Source: an uncultured Flavobacteriaceae bacterium (GTDB taxonomy: Bacteria; Bacteroidota; Bacteroidia; Flavobacteriales; Flavobacteriaceae). Taken from it: DNA of 64,000 nt. Every line of letters begins with the position of its first letter. Within the stretch, counting starts at the first letter, position 1. The stretch covers positions 1 through 64,000 of the forward strand of contig CANLCJ010000025.1 in NCBI GenBank assembly GCA_947489085.1, in the 5' to 3' direction. Positions 54,502 to 63,526 of the stretch are shown piece by piece. Below the pieces are notes generated by a model. The model was given only the letters and a program-made list of their open reading frames with translations. It was not told where the DNA came from and did not search any database. Both the position numbers and the translations under genes were made by a program.

Positions 54502-56241
54502 TCATTTTAAAAGCGAGTCTTTGCTTTTCTGGTGAATTTTAATTTTTTTTAAATATAGTAGCGAACCAGGATATCCTTCAGGCACGTTTGATAATTTTTC
54601 ATGAGGTTTTTTTCTTATTCTTTTTTTAGAAACAAATGCATACTTTATACCATATATTTTAAATCGTTCTTCTATCGATTTTTTAAACCAAGTATATCCC
54701 AATTCAATTTTTCTATCTTCTTTTTTTAGTAGTGCTAATTCTTGTTTAAAAGTAGATGTATTTTCAACTTCCCATTTTATATGAATAGATATTACAATTA
54801 AAGCGTTTACAATAGTTACAAAAACTAAACTGTAATTCGTTTTTTTATTTTTAGTGGAAGTCATACCTAAAATCAAAGGAATTATAGGAATAAACCAAAT
54901 TTGAGGAGCAAAACGTGCCCACCAAAAATGTTTACTGATAAATAAAGAACTAAAAATTGCACCATACAAACAGAGTACTAATATTGTCTTATTCTTATTT
55001 GCTTTTAGAAAAAACAGCAAATATAACATAGATAAAATAAGTAATCCACTAAAAAAAGGACCAAAACCTGCGACTCGTGTTTCATGAAATCGGTATGCAT
55101 CCCAACTCGAAAAACTAGAGACAAAAGGAATCGTTAATTCTGCATTCTTTTTTTGATCGTAAGGAGCATTACTTGGAGCTCCAAAATGTGCATAAAAAAA
55201 CCGTACAACAAATGGTTTATTTTGCATGTTTTTTGGCGTTTCATATTTTTCATTGCCATCAAATCCTTGTTCTAATCTACTTGGAAATTCTTTAGACCCT
55301 AATATAGGATATAAAGGATTGTCTCGTTCTTGAAAATTACTTACATAAGGATTGAATCCAAAAATAAATAAACTTATAATTGCAGTTATAACATTAATTA
55401 TAATGTACTCTTTAATTAAGGCTCTTTTCTTAAAAAGAAGGTAAATAAACCCAAAAGACGAAAAAACAGCTACAAAAACACCTCCTGTAAACTTGACATT
55501 AATTAAACCAATAACCGCCATCACGCCTATCAACAGATGGTATAAATTGTATTTTTTTAGTAACGAAAAAAGTGCTAAAACATAAATAGTTAAATACAAA
55601 CAGAGCAACTGATCTACCATATATGTTGCTATTTCGCTCCAAATAACAGGGTTAAAAACTAATAAAACAGATACTAAAACACTATTTAATTTATTTAAAT
55701 TAAATTTTCTTGAAACATCATAACTAAATAAAGCTAAAACGAATAACACCATAAAATTTAAGGCTTTACCAGCCTCAAAAACACCAAAACAACTATAAAT
55801 AGAAGCAGCAAAATACCAAGAACCTTTTGGAAAATGTAGTATAGATAAATCGTTATTCTTATTGAATTTTCTAATTGGCTCTTTTATCGGATTCCAACCA
55901 TCTGTTATATTATAAATTGCTGATTGATGATACCATTGACCATCCCAGGAGAAATCCCAAAAAAATGAAGCAGTTAATAATGAAACTAAAATTATAAGCA
56001 GACTAAATACTATAGATACTGCGCTTTGTTTTAATGAGGTTTCTTTAAAACTGTCTAAGAAAAATAATGTTGGTATCGATAAAATTATTGAAAAAGAGAA
56101 AGCATAAGGCAATAATAAACTTGTTGTTAAAAAACTTACCATTACTAGTAAATGGTTGTAACACATAAATAGCAATAAAAAACAACAAATAGAATTTATC
56201 GAGTTAGCAATTAATTTTTTTTCAAAATTTAAGACACTCAT
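54502..56241 (-). CDS. Multi-span membrane protein, glycosyltransferase family 39-like
   Basis: 579 residues with about 11-12 hydrophobic spans and a short basic C-terminal tail. The first periplasmic loop begins FSWDGQWYHQSAIYNITDGW, with Asp/Gly and Trp residues placed like the acidic loop of GT-C enzymes (ArnT/PMT type). A later loop has NPLYPILGSKEFPSRL and FHETRVAGFGPFF. It probably transfers sugars from a lipid carrier, but donor and acceptor are unknown. Base composition is more AT-rich than the flanking core genes, in line with acquisition. It lies within the direct-repeat-bounded region. Confidence 0.65.
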   Translation of the reverse strand: MSVLNFEKKLIANSINSICCFLLLFMCYNHLLVMVSFLTTSLLLPYAFSFSIILSIPTLFFLDSFKETSLKQSAVSIVFSLLIILVSLLTASFFWDFSWDGQWYHQSAIYNITDGWNPIKEPIRKFNKNNDLSILHFPKGSWYFAASIYSCFGVFEAGKALNFMVLFVLALFSYDVSRKFNLNKLNSVLVSVLLVFNPVIWSEIATYMVDQLLCLYLTIYVLALFSLLKKYNLYHLLIGVMAVIGLINVKFTGGVFVAVFSSFGFIYLLFKKRALIKEYIIINVITAIISLFIFGFNPYVSNFQERDNPLYPILGSKEFPSRLEQGFDGNEKYETPKNMQNKPFVVRFFYAHFGAPSNAPYDQKKNAELTIPFVSSFSSWDAYRFHETRVAGFGPFFSGLLILSMLYLLFFLKANKNKTILVLCLYGAIFSSLFISKHFWWARFAPQIWFIPIIPLILGMTSTKNKKTNYSLVFVTIVNALIVISIHIKWEVENTSTFKQELALLKKEDRKIELGYTWFKKSIEERFKIYGIKYAFVSKKRIRKKPHEKLSNVPEGYPGSLLYLKKIKIHQKSKDSLLK

Positions 56242-56251
56242 AATCTTTATA

Positions 56252-56422
56252 TTATTTATCAGTTATTTTCCAATATTCAATATTCTTTGGATTGTTTTTG
56301 TCAACATTGATTTCCTTTACTTCCCCAATTTAATAACAATAATTTTTAAAGTTCTCTTGCGCAGAGCTATTTGAAAATAATAAAATTAAAATCAGTAGCG
56401 TAATGTTTTTTGTCTTTCTCGA
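56252..56422 (-). pseudogene. Relic of a small secreted protein
   Basis: A continuous frame reads SRKTKNITLLILILLFSNSS, then AQENFKNYCY, a TAA stop at 56332-56330, then IGEVKEINVDKNNPKNIEY and WKITDK with a final stop. The first part is a typical signal peptide and the part after the stop is protein-like, but there is no ATG and a stop interrupts it. I do not recognise the family. It lies between the GT-like gene and the acetyltransferase gene. Confidence 0.4.
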
Positions 56423-56466
56423 TTATTTTTCAAGCTTGCAGGTAACATTTTGAATAAACGGTCGTT

Positions 56467-57039
56467 TTAATGCCGTTTATTTTTTGTTGTGCTTAGTTTT
56501 CTTTCATCTGTTTCAAGAATAGAGTATTCATAATTATCCGACCAGCCAGATTTTAATGGCAATATTTGTCGCCCTCTTCCTTCTTGTATAAAACCTACTT
56601 TCTCAAGGACTTTTATTGAGCCAATATTTCTCACAGCAGCTCCTGCTTGAATTCTGTGCAGTTTTAATTCATCAAATCCATAATTAACCATTCTTGATAG
56701 AACCTCTGTAGCAATTCCTTTATTCCAATGGATAGAATGTATTTTATACCAAACCTCACCACGTTTATATTTTTCATGTCCGAGTTTTAACCCGAATAAC
56801 CCAATAAAATCGTTATTCAAATTGGATTCAATAGCAAAAGTATAATTCTTAATATTATCCATTTCATTTTCAGAAATCCAAGGTTCAATAACAGCTTTAG
56901 TCTCTTCAATACGTTTTGGTATACCTAACGTGTTATATTCGTCAATTTCAGGTAATGAATGTAGTTTATGTATTGAATTTAAATCTGACAATTCAATTAA
57001 TCTTATTCTTGTTCTTTCAGTTAGTATTTCGATAGCCAT
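56467..57039 (-). CDS. GNAT family N-acetyltransferase (RimJ/RimL-like)
   Basis: 190 residues. The start (MAIEILTERTRIRLIELSDL) and the core (FIGLFGLKLGHEKYKRGEVWYKIHSIHWNKGIATEVLSRM, quoted in part as GLKLGHEKYKRGEVWY and HWNKGIATEVLSRMVNYGF) match the RimJ/RimL subgroup. The acetyl-CoA loop is the NKGIATE segment. It is followed by HRIQAGAAVRNIGSIKVLEK and VGFIQEGRGRQ. It transfers an acetyl group to an unknown amine. A perfect 12-bp palindrome lies about 20 bases upstream. It is the gene next to the tRNA-Val end of the island. Confidence 0.88.
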   Translation of the reverse strand: MAIEILTERTRIRLIELSDLNSIHKLHSLPEIDEYNTLGIPKRIEETKAVIEPWISENEMDNIKNYTFAIESNLNNDFIGLFGLKLGHEKYKRGEVWYKIHSIHWNKGIATEVLSRMVNYGFDELKLHRIQAGAAVRNIGSIKVLEKVGFIQEGRGRQILPLKSGWSDNYEYSILETDERKLSTTKNKRH

Positions 57040-57058
57040 TTTATTAAGCGCAACAATT

Positions 57059-57086
57059 AAATAACATGCATTAGTGCATGTTATTT
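57059..57086 (-). promoter_or_regulatory. Perfect 12-bp palindrome upstream of the acetyltransferase gene
   Basis: AAATAACATGCA-TTAG-TGCATGTTATTT. It sits between the right direct repeat and the acetyltransferase start, 20 bases before the ATG. It could be an operator or a hairpin that keeps tRNA-Val read-through from the gene. Confidence 0.5.
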
Positions 57087-57143
57087 ACACTATAAAGCTA
57101 ATGTATTTTTCATAACCTTCAAATGATTTACAGGATCAAGGAA

Positions 57144-57250
57144 TCAAGTCCAAAAGTTATGTGTGAAATGAGATAAAATTTTGATCTTGCAAAACGTCTA
57201 AAAATAAAAAATCCTAAAGCAAATGCTTTAGGATTTTTCTGTGGGCGCGA
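57144..57250. repeat. Right copy of the direct repeat, overlapping the tRNA-Val 3' end
   Basis: The partner of 51656-51756, with about 85-90% identity by eye and a few-base indel. It includes the terminator hairpin behind tRNA-Val and the last bases of the tRNA acceptor strand. Its overlap with a tRNA 3' end is typical of integration sites. Confidence 0.75.
57207..57238 (-). terminator. Terminator of tRNA-Val
   Basis: Perfect 15-bp arms (AAAAATCCTAAAGCA and complement) around AA, with A/T runs, four bases after the tRNA 3' end. Confidence 0.88.
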
Positions 57251-57316
57251 AGGGATTCGAACCCCTGACCCCTTGGGTGTAAACCAAGTGCTCTGAACCA
57301 ACTGAGCTACGCGCCC
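57242..57316 (-). tRNA. trnV: tRNA-Val (TAC)
   Basis: 75 bases. Acceptor GGGCGCG pairs with CGCGCCC, the anticodon stem CTTGG/CCAAG encloses TTTACAC (anticodon TAC), and the T-loop is GTTCGAATC. It follows folC on the same strand and is the likely insertion target of the neighbouring accessory region. Confidence 0.96.
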
Positions 57317-57379
57317 TTGTTATCGGTGTGCAAATATACACTTGTTTTTAGATCTGCAAAAACTTTTTTAAAAAAAATT

Positions 57380-58597
57380 TCAAATAATTTCTGCAACAAC
57401 AAATGTGCTGCCTCCAATGAAAATAAAGTCTTCTTTTGTCGCCGCTTTTAAAGCCATTTTATAGGCTTCATTTACAGAATTATACGCTTTTCCTGTAAGC
57501 CCATAAGGCATTAATTCGCGTTTTAAATCAACTGCGGGTTTCCCTCTGGAAATTTCTGGTTTACAAAAATAATAGGTGGCTGTTTTCGGCAATACATCTA
57601 CAATAGTCTTTAAATCTTTATCTTTTACAACTCCAAATACAATGTGTAACGTATTATATGTTTCTTTTAAGAGTTGAGCCATAACATAAGTTAAGCCTTC
57701 TTTATTGTGTCCCGTATCGCAAACCGTTTTAGGTGCCGTATTTAAAACCTGCCAACGGCCCAACAAACCTGTATTAGACACCACATTTAAAAAACCATTT
57801 TTTACATTAGTTTCTGTAATTGTATAGCCTTTTAAACGCAACTCTTTTATACTTTGATATGCTGTTTTTAAGTTTTTAATTTGATAGCTTCCTATCATAT
57901 CAGACCTAAACGCTGTGGTTACCAGTTGGTCTGCGTATACAATTTTAGACGCCTTAACTTTAGCCTTAGCATTAAAGACTGCTTGAGTTTCAGGATGTGT
58001 TTCTCCTATTACAACAGGCACCTTAGCTTTTATAATTCCTGCCTTTTCTCCTGCTATGAGCCCTAAAGTATTGCCTAAAAATTGCGTATGGTCTAAACCT
58101 ATGTTGGTTATTACAGATACTTCTGGTGTTATAATGTTTGTAGAGTCTAAGCGTCCGCCTAAACCTACCTCAATTACCGCAATATCTACTTGCATTTCTG
58201 CAAAGTATGCAAATGCCATCCCAACAGTCATCTCGAAAAAAGACAGCTGGTGTTGCTCTAAAAAAGCCTTCTGCTTCTCGATAAACGCTACAACAAAGGC
58301 TTTACTTGCTTTTTTTCCGTTAACACGTATACGCTCTCTAAAATCTTTTAAGTGTGGAGATGTGTACAGCCCAACATTATATCCTGCTTCTTGCAAAACA
58401 GAGGCTATCATGTGGCTTGTAGATCCTTTACCATTTGTTCCCGCAATGTGAATAGATTTAAAATGCTCTTGCGGATTGTTAAGATGTGCTGCTAATTTAA
58501 GCGTATTGGTTAAATCTTTTTTAAAGGCAGTCTTACCTTGCTTTTGATACATTGGTAGTTGAGAAAACATCCAATCTAGTGTATCTGTATAAGTCAT
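57380..58597 (-). CDS. folC: Bifunctional folylpolyglutamate synthase/dihydrofolate synthase
   Basis: 405 residues. The ATP loop SIHIAGTNGKGSTSHMIASV is near residue 50. Further Mur-ligase-fold motifs are YTSPHLKDFRERIRVNGK, IEVGLGGRLDSTNII, GLDHTQFLGNTLGLIAGEKA and CDTGHNKEGL. It adds glutamates to dihydropteroate or folate in the cytosol. It starts three bases after the tonB gene stop and ends the nhaD-exbB-exbD-tonB-folC unit. Confidence 0.95.
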   Translation of the reverse strand: MTYTDTLDWMFSQLPMYQKQGKTAFKKDLTNTLKLAAHLNNPQEHFKSIHIAGTNGKGSTSHMIASVLQEAGYNVGLYTSPHLKDFRERIRVNGKKASKAFVVAFIEKQKAFLEQHQLSFFEMTVGMAFAYFAEMQVDIAVIEVGLGGRLDSTNIITPEVSVITNIGLDHTQFLGNTLGLIAGEKAGIIKAKVPVVIGETHPETQAVFNAKAKVKASKIVYADQLVTTAFRSDMIGSYQIKNLKTAYQSIKELRLKGYTITETNVKNGFLNVVSNTGLLGRWQVLNTAPKTVCDTGHNKEGLTYVMAQLLKETYNTLHIVFGVVKDKDLKTIVDVLPKTATYYFCKPEISRGKPAVDLKRELMPYGLTGKAYNSVNEAYKMALKAATKEDFIFIGGSTFVVAEII

Positions 58598-58600
58598 AAC

Positions 58601-59449
58601 TTACTGACTAAGTTTAAAATTCACACTAACAAAACCTATTTGCCTAGTAGGGGCTTTTGCATCTGCCGGCCATTTATGAGATAGAGCTATCTTTTTTGCG
58701 GGCTCTAACAAGCATTTTGCTGTGTTTGTAGTTCCGCGTACACCGGGTAAAGCCTCTACTACTTGTCCTGCTTTATTTACTACTATTTTAACGATAACCA
58801 TTCCAGACTCGTTACAATCGTGTCCTAATGTTTTAAACGATGGTTTTCCTCTTCCATTTAAGCCATAGCCTACGCCACCGCTCCCAGAACCTCTACCTCC
58901 AAAATAACTTGGTGCATAGGGGTTACCATCTAATTGTCCCTTATCTCCTGCTTTGGTATCGTTTCCTTCTCCTCCAGTTTCAGAGCCTTCAGATTTACTT
59001 ACACCTCCTATTAGAGCGTCTAATTTTCGTTTCTTTTCTTCTTGTTCGCGTTTTTCTTTCGCCACACGTTCTGCCTCGGCTTTTGCTTTGGCCTCTGCAA
59101 CGGCTTTTGCCTTAGCTGCTTCTGCTTTTTGTTTCTTAATGGCTATAGCCTCTGCACTTTCTTCTGTTAACACCTCTTCTTGAGTTGCAGTAGCCTTAGT
59201 GGGTTCTGGTTTAGAAACTTCTGGTTGTGGTGTCTTTTCTACAACTTTAGGCTCGGATTTTATAGGCTTTGTGGGTTGTATTTTACCGCTGCCAAAATTG
59301 CTTGTTCCAAAATTAACGGCAATACCGTACTCCTCTGGTGGATCCATGTAGGGCGGCCCAACCACAAACAATAATAACAAAACAATAAGCGCAATTAAAG
59401 CTGTTAGCTTGGCAGAATTCCGTTCGTGTTTTGTCTCTAAATATTTCAT
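58601..59449 (-). CDS. tonB: Energy transducer TonB
   Basis: 282 residues. One N-terminal membrane helix (ALIALIVLLLLFVVGPPYM, about residues 16-34) is followed by a long Pro/Glu/Lys/Ala-rich stretch (EAAKAKAVAEAKAKAEAERV, near residue 110). A Gly-rich spacer (GGRGSGSGGVGYGLNGRG) comes next, and then a compact C-terminal domain (ESGMVIVKIVVNKAGQVVEA) of the TonB type. It links ExbB/ExbD to outer-membrane receptors. It is directly downstream of exbD. Confidence 0.85.
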   Translation of the reverse strand: MKYLETKHERNSAKLTALIALIVLLLLFVVGPPYMDPPEEYGIAVNFGTSNFGSGKIQPTKPIKSEPKVVEKTPQPEVSKPEPTKATATQEEVLTEESAEAIAIKKQKAEAAKAKAVAEAKAKAEAERVAKEKREQEEKKRKLDALIGGVSKSEGSETGGEGNDTKAGDKGQLDGNPYAPSYFGGRGSGSGGVGYGLNGRGKPSFKTLGHDCNESGMVIVKIVVNKAGQVVEALPGVRGTTNTAKCLLEPAKKIALSHKWPADAKAPTRQIGFVSVNFKLSQ

Positions 59450-59474
59450 GTCTTTAGTGCTTAAACATCTTTAT

Positions 59475-59867
59475 TTAGTTTGGTTTTACGGCTAAAATCA
59501 CTTTAAATTTATTCCTATTAGCTATATCCATTACTTTTACTACATGCTCTACTGGCACAGATTTTTCTGCTCTAAGCACAATAGTAGGTTTCGTTTCTTT
59601 AGCCAATACGTCTAACAATTTAGTTTCTAAAACGCTAATACCTACGCGCTCTTGATCGATGTAATAGGTTAGGTTTTTTTTAATGCTAACAGCCACAGAT
59701 TTTTTGTTTTCTGTTTTTCCACTGGCCTTAGGCAGTAAAATATCGATAGCATTTGTGGTAACCAGCGTAGATGCCAGCATAAAAAATATAAGTAATAGGA
59801 ATACAATATCCGTCATCGAAGACATATTGAATTCTGGAGTTACTTTATTTCTTCCTCTTAAATTCAT
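59475..59867 (-). CDS. exbD: Biopolymer transport protein ExbD
   Basis: 130 residues. The N-terminus NKVTPEFNMSSMTDIVFLLL places the conserved Asp near residue 20 at the head of its single membrane helix. A periplasmic domain of about 80 residues ends KFKVILAVKPN. With ExbB it uses the proton gradient to drive TonB. Its start overlaps the exbB stop by four bases. Confidence 0.93.
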   Translation of the reverse strand: MNLRGRNKVTPEFNMSSMTDIVFLLLIFFMLASTLVTTNAIDILLPKASGKTENKKSVAVSIKKNLTYYIDQERVGISVLETKLLDVLAKETKPTIVLRAEKSVPVEHVVKVMDIANRNKFKVILAVKPN

Positions 59868-60565
59868 ACAGGCTCGTTTAAGTGGTCTAAAAACTCTAAA
59901 GAATTTGCTTCCATTTGGTATACCACCTTATCTGTTTTAACAACGAGATGGTTATAGGCTATATAACCTACAATACCTACTATAAGACCAGCTACTGTAG
60001 TTGTCATCGCTGTATATAAACCATCGGCCAATAATTTAATATCTATTTGACCTCCGGAATTTGCTATTTCGAAAATGGAAAGAATCATTCCAATAACTGT
60101 ACCTAAAAACCCTATCATTGGCGCTGCACCAGAAATGGTGGCCAATACACTAACATTTTTTTCTAAGCCATACACTTCTAAACGTCCTGCATTTTCTATA
60201 GCCGTATTAATGTCTGCCAAAGGTTTCCCTATACGGGTAATTCCTTTTCCTATTAATCGAGATACAGGAGAATTGGTTTGCGCGCATAACATCTGTGCGG
60301 CATCAATTTTACCATTACTTACATGATCTTTTATTTGATTCATAAAATTAGCATCTATTTGAGAGGCTGCTTTTATTGCAAATAGGCGTTCAAAATAAAT
60401 GTAAATGGCCATTACTAAAAGTAAGAATAAAATAGCAATGATAACTTGTCCTGCTAATCCACCGCTACTTATCAACTCTATAATAGAAAGCGTTTTTTCT
60501 ACAGATTCTCCATCCTCTACAGTAGGAACTGCTTCGTTGTTGGTTTGTAATAAAAGGTTTATCAT
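59864..60565 (-). CDS. exbB: Biopolymer transport protein ExbB (MotA/TolQ/ExbB family)
   Basis: 233 residues from ATG 60565 (MINLLLQTNNEAVPTVEDGE). An in-frame ATG 13 codons upstream at 60604, four bases after nhaD, is an alternative. There are three membrane helices: IAILFLLLVMAIYIYFERLF, then ISGAAPMIGFLGTVIGMILS, and MTTTVAGLIVGIVGYIAYNHL. The GAAPMIGFLGTVIGM and the following Thr-rich segment are the family signature. It forms the proton channel pentamer with ExbD. Confidence 0.93.
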   Translation of the reverse strand: MINLLLQTNNEAVPTVEDGESVEKTLSIIELISSGGLAGQVIIAILFLLLVMAIYIYFERLFAIKAASQIDANFMNQIKDHVSNGKIDAAQMLCAQTNSPVSRLIGKGITRIGKPLADINTAIENAGRLEVYGLEKNVSVLATISGAAPMIGFLGTVIGMILSIFEIANSGGQIDIKLLADGLYTAMTTTVAGLIVGIVGYIAYNHLVVKTDKVVYQMEANSLEFLDHLNEPV

Positions 60566-60608
60566 AAAATAATACTGTTGTGTATATAACGCCAAATTAA
60601 ACATTAAA

Positions 60609-62081
60609 TTATAGGAAATATAAAATACCTATTAAGCCCATTCCGCCTAAAACTATCGTGTAAGGCAACGCCATTTTAGCCATTTTACCATAAGATAAAT
60701 TAATAAGTGGAGCTAAAGACGACGTTAATAAGAATAAAAATGCAGCTTGACCATTAGGGGTGGCCACACTTGGCAAATTTGTACCTGTATTTATGGCTAC
60801 TGCTAATTTTTCAAATTGCGCTCTAGAAATATTACCTGCTTCGAATGCACTCTGAACTTCTCCTATATATACCGTTGCTACAAAAACATTATCGCTAATC
60901 ATAGACAACACGCCATTTGCTAAATAAAACAACATAGGTTGTTGTGCAGGATCTTTAGATAGCGCCCATTCTATAATTGGTTTAAACAAATGTTGGTCAT
61001 GAATCATCGCCACAATTACAAAAAAGACAACTAGTAACCCCGTAAAAGGAAGTGCCTCCTCAAAAGCGTGCCCTAAAGAATGTTCTTCTATAATACCCAT
61101 AAATGCCGTTTGCACAATAATTAATGCCAAACCAATAAGTCCAACTGGTGCAATATGTAGCGCTAAACCAGCAATAAGTAAAATCGCAGAAACGCCTTGA
61201 ACAACTAATCCATATTTTTCAGAATCTGTACGTTTTTCATCTTGCTCTTCGGTATAATTCTCTATTATTTCTCGTACTGAGTCTGGTAATTCTTCACCAA
61301 ACTCAAAAATTTTAGTTTTCTCTAGTATAATCGTGGTTATTAAACCTGCTACTAAAACAGGCAGCGTTATGGGCGCCATTTTCACAAAAAACTCTACGAA
61401 ATCCCACCCCAGACGCTCACCTATAAGCAAGTTTTGAGGCTCTCCTACAAGTGTACACACACCACCTAAGGCCGTACCAACTACACCATGCATAATTAAA
61501 CTACGTAAAAAACTTCTAAACCGTTCTAAGGTTTCACCACTTAGCTCTTTTCTATCTGGTACATCATCATCATTAAAATCGGCACTATCCATAGACTGGA
61601 TTTTATGGTATACCCCATAAAATCCAACAGCAACACTAATTAATACAGCCGTTACAGTTAGGGCATCTAAAAACGCAGACAGCACTGCTGCTAAAAAGAC
61701 AAATAATAATGAAAGTGCTGTTTTAGATTTTATTTTAGTAAACACTTTACTAAAGATAAACATGAGTAGAGGTTTCATAAAATAAATACCTGCTACCATA
61801 AATACCAAAAGCAAAACAACTTCTAAATTGGCATCTACTTCGTGGTAAGCATTATGCGGCGTTGTTAAGCCCAATGCCAAAGCTTCAATAGCTAATAAAC
61901 CTCCTGATTGCAGAGGATAACACTTAAGTGCCATAGCCAAACAGAAAATAAATTCTGCTATAAAACACCAAGCTGTAATTGTTGGACCTGCAGCAAAGTA
62001 TAATACAACATTAAAAACTAAAAATAATATGATTGTAGTCTTGAACCATTTGGGACTATTCCCTAAAAATTGTTTGAACAT
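60609..62081 (-). CDS. nhaD: Na+/H+ antiporter NhaD
   Basis: 490 residues with about 12-13 membrane spans. Features are [19 protein letters not shown] with the conserved Asp/Thr of the ion-transporter superfamily, [20 protein letters not shown], and near the end [15 protein letters not shown] and [20 protein letters not shown]. It exchanges sodium or lithium for protons, helping salt and pH balance, as expected in a marine bacterium. It leads the operon with exbB, exbD, tonB and folC. Confidence 0.92.
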   Translation of the reverse strand: MFKQFLGNSPKWFKTTIILFLVFNVVLYFAAGPTITAWCFIAEFIFCLAMALKCYPLQSGGLLAIEALALGLTTPHNAYHEVDANLEVVLLLVFMVAGIYFMKPLLMFIFSKVFTKIKSKTALSLLFVFLAAVLSAFLDALTVTAVLISVAVGFYGVYHKIQSMDSADFNDDDVPDRKELSGETLERFRSFLRSLIMHGVVGTALGGVCTLVGEPQNLLIGERLGWDFVEFFVKMAPITLPVLVAGLITTIILEKTKIFEFGEELPDSVREIIENYTEEQDEKRTDSEKYGLVVQGVSAILLIAGLALHIAPVGLIGLALIIVQTAFMGIIEEHSLGHAFEEALPFTGLLVVFFVIVAMIHDQHLFKPIIEWALSKDPAQQPMLFYLANGVLSMISDNVFVATVYIGEVQSAFEAGNISRAQFEKLAVAINTGTNLPSVATPNGQAAFLFLLTSSLAPLINLSYGKMAKMALPYTIVLGGMGLIGILYFL

Positions 62082-62113
62082 GAGTTTCTTTAAAAATTAA
62101 ATTTCTTAGGAAA

Positions 62114-62121
62114 CAAATATA
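62114..62121 (-). promoter_or_regulatory. -7 box of the nhaD operon promoter
   Basis: TATATTTG on the minus strand, an exact TAnnTTTG, 33 bases before the nhaD ATG. No TTTG is found at the ideal distance. Confidence 0.5.
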
Positions 62122-62352
62122 AAAAACTAAACTCCTTTTATGAGATAGCACAGACTTTAATACTATGAATTGTCATATTATTAATATATCTGTTGAATAT
62201 ATTATTTTTTCGAAATAATTTTGTTGCGAAAATCTCGGTTTTTGTATTTTTTTTTAACGTTAACTCAATTTAACAGTTGTTTTTTCTTAAAATTAGTATT
62301 TGCAAGATTGTATATGTTAGCTTACTTAGGATGCTTTAAGTTCTAAAAGCAA

Positions 62353-63432
62353 TTAAAACTTGTCTGGCAACGGCGAATAGATTTCACCAGAGCTATGGTC
62401 TTTAGATGCACCTGTAACCGATTTTAAGCAATTAATTTCATCTCTTAGTTTTAATATACCTAAACATCCAAAAATAATAGCTTCTTTAAATTCAATAATA
62501 TCTGCATTAGGACATATAATTGTATTTGTTGTATGTGCTTTAATGCGCTCTAAAAGAAAATAATTATAAGCACCTCCTCCTGTTATTAAAACAGAAGCTT
62601 TGCTCTTTACGTTTATTGTTTTTGAAATTTGAATGGCAACGTGCTCACAAAACGTTCTTAAAACGTCCTTAATTTCTAGTTGAAACGATTTAAGTAATGG
62701 AAAAATTTGCGCGGTTACCCATTCTAAGCCTAACGATTTGGGAGGCAATTCTTGATAAAAAGGGAGAGCATTTAAAGCTTCTAATAACCCCTGGTGCAAT
62801 TGCCCTTTAGAGGCTAGTTTACCTTCCGCATCATAATCTAAACCCAATAGCCTTGCGTAATGATTTAAAACGATATTAACAGGGCATACATCATAAGCTA
62901 TTCGTATATGTGCCTCTTGTAACGATATGTTAGCAAAGCCTCCTAAATTTAAACAAAAATCGTAGTTAGAAAATAAAAGCGCATCGCCTATCGGTACTAA
63001 CGGAGCGCCTTGCCCACCCAATGCTACGTCTTGAACTCTAAAATTGCAAACCACTCTATGGTCTAAGTAAGTCGCAATCTCTTCTCTGTTTCCTATTTGG
63101 TAAGTTATACCTTGTTCTGGCTTATGCAATGCTGTATGGCCATGAGAACATACTGCATCTACATGCTCAATTTTATGTTTTTGTACAAAGCCTTTTATAA
63201 TGCCAGCTAGATATACGGTATAGGCTTTATCCAAAACTTCTAAAGCCTCTGGTTTAAGATCTACTAAAGCTTGTAATGCTTGTTTCCAGTATGACGTATA
63301 TTGTATGGTTTCTGCTTTTAAAACCTTAAACTGCCATTGGGGTTCTAAATAAAATTGCACATGCACTATATCTATACCATCTAGAGATGTTCCAGACATG
63401 ACTCCTATTACACTGTATTTTCCTTTATTCAT
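62353..63432 (-). CDS. anmK: Anhydro-N-acetylmuramic acid kinase
   Basis: 359 residues. Family motifs are VIGVMSGTSLDGIDIVHVQF at the start, AVCSHGHTALHKPEQGITYQ near residue 95, LNLGGFANISL near residue 165, and VLITGGGAYNYFLLERI near residue 285 (ASKHA fold). It hydrolyses and phosphorylates anhydro-MurNAc for peptidoglycan recycling. It stands alone, with about 270 bases of AT-rich DNA between it and nhaD, and is divergent from an acyl-CoA dehydrogenase gene. Confidence 0.95.
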   Translation of the reverse strand: MNKGKYSVIGVMSGTSLDGIDIVHVQFYLEPQWQFKVLKAETIQYTSYWKQALQALVDLKPEALEVLDKAYTVYLAGIIKGFVQKHKIEHVDAVCSHGHTALHKPEQGITYQIGNREEIATYLDHRVVCNFRVQDVALGGQGAPLVPIGDALLFSNYDFCLNLGGFANISLQEAHIRIAYDVCPVNIVLNHYARLLGLDYDAEGKLASKGQLHQGLLEALNALPFYQELPPKSLGLEWVTAQIFPLLKSFQLEIKDVLRTFCEHVAIQISKTINVKSKASVLITGGGAYNYFLLERIKAHTTNTIICPNADIIEFKEAIIFGCLGILKLRDEINCLKSVTGASKDHSSGEIYSPLPDKF

Positions 63433-63526
63433 ATTAGGTAAAATTACTAATATCTATTGAAAAATCACTATTTAAACAGTATATTCGTAAACATCTCACA
63501 AGTAAATAACAAAATAATTACGAATT

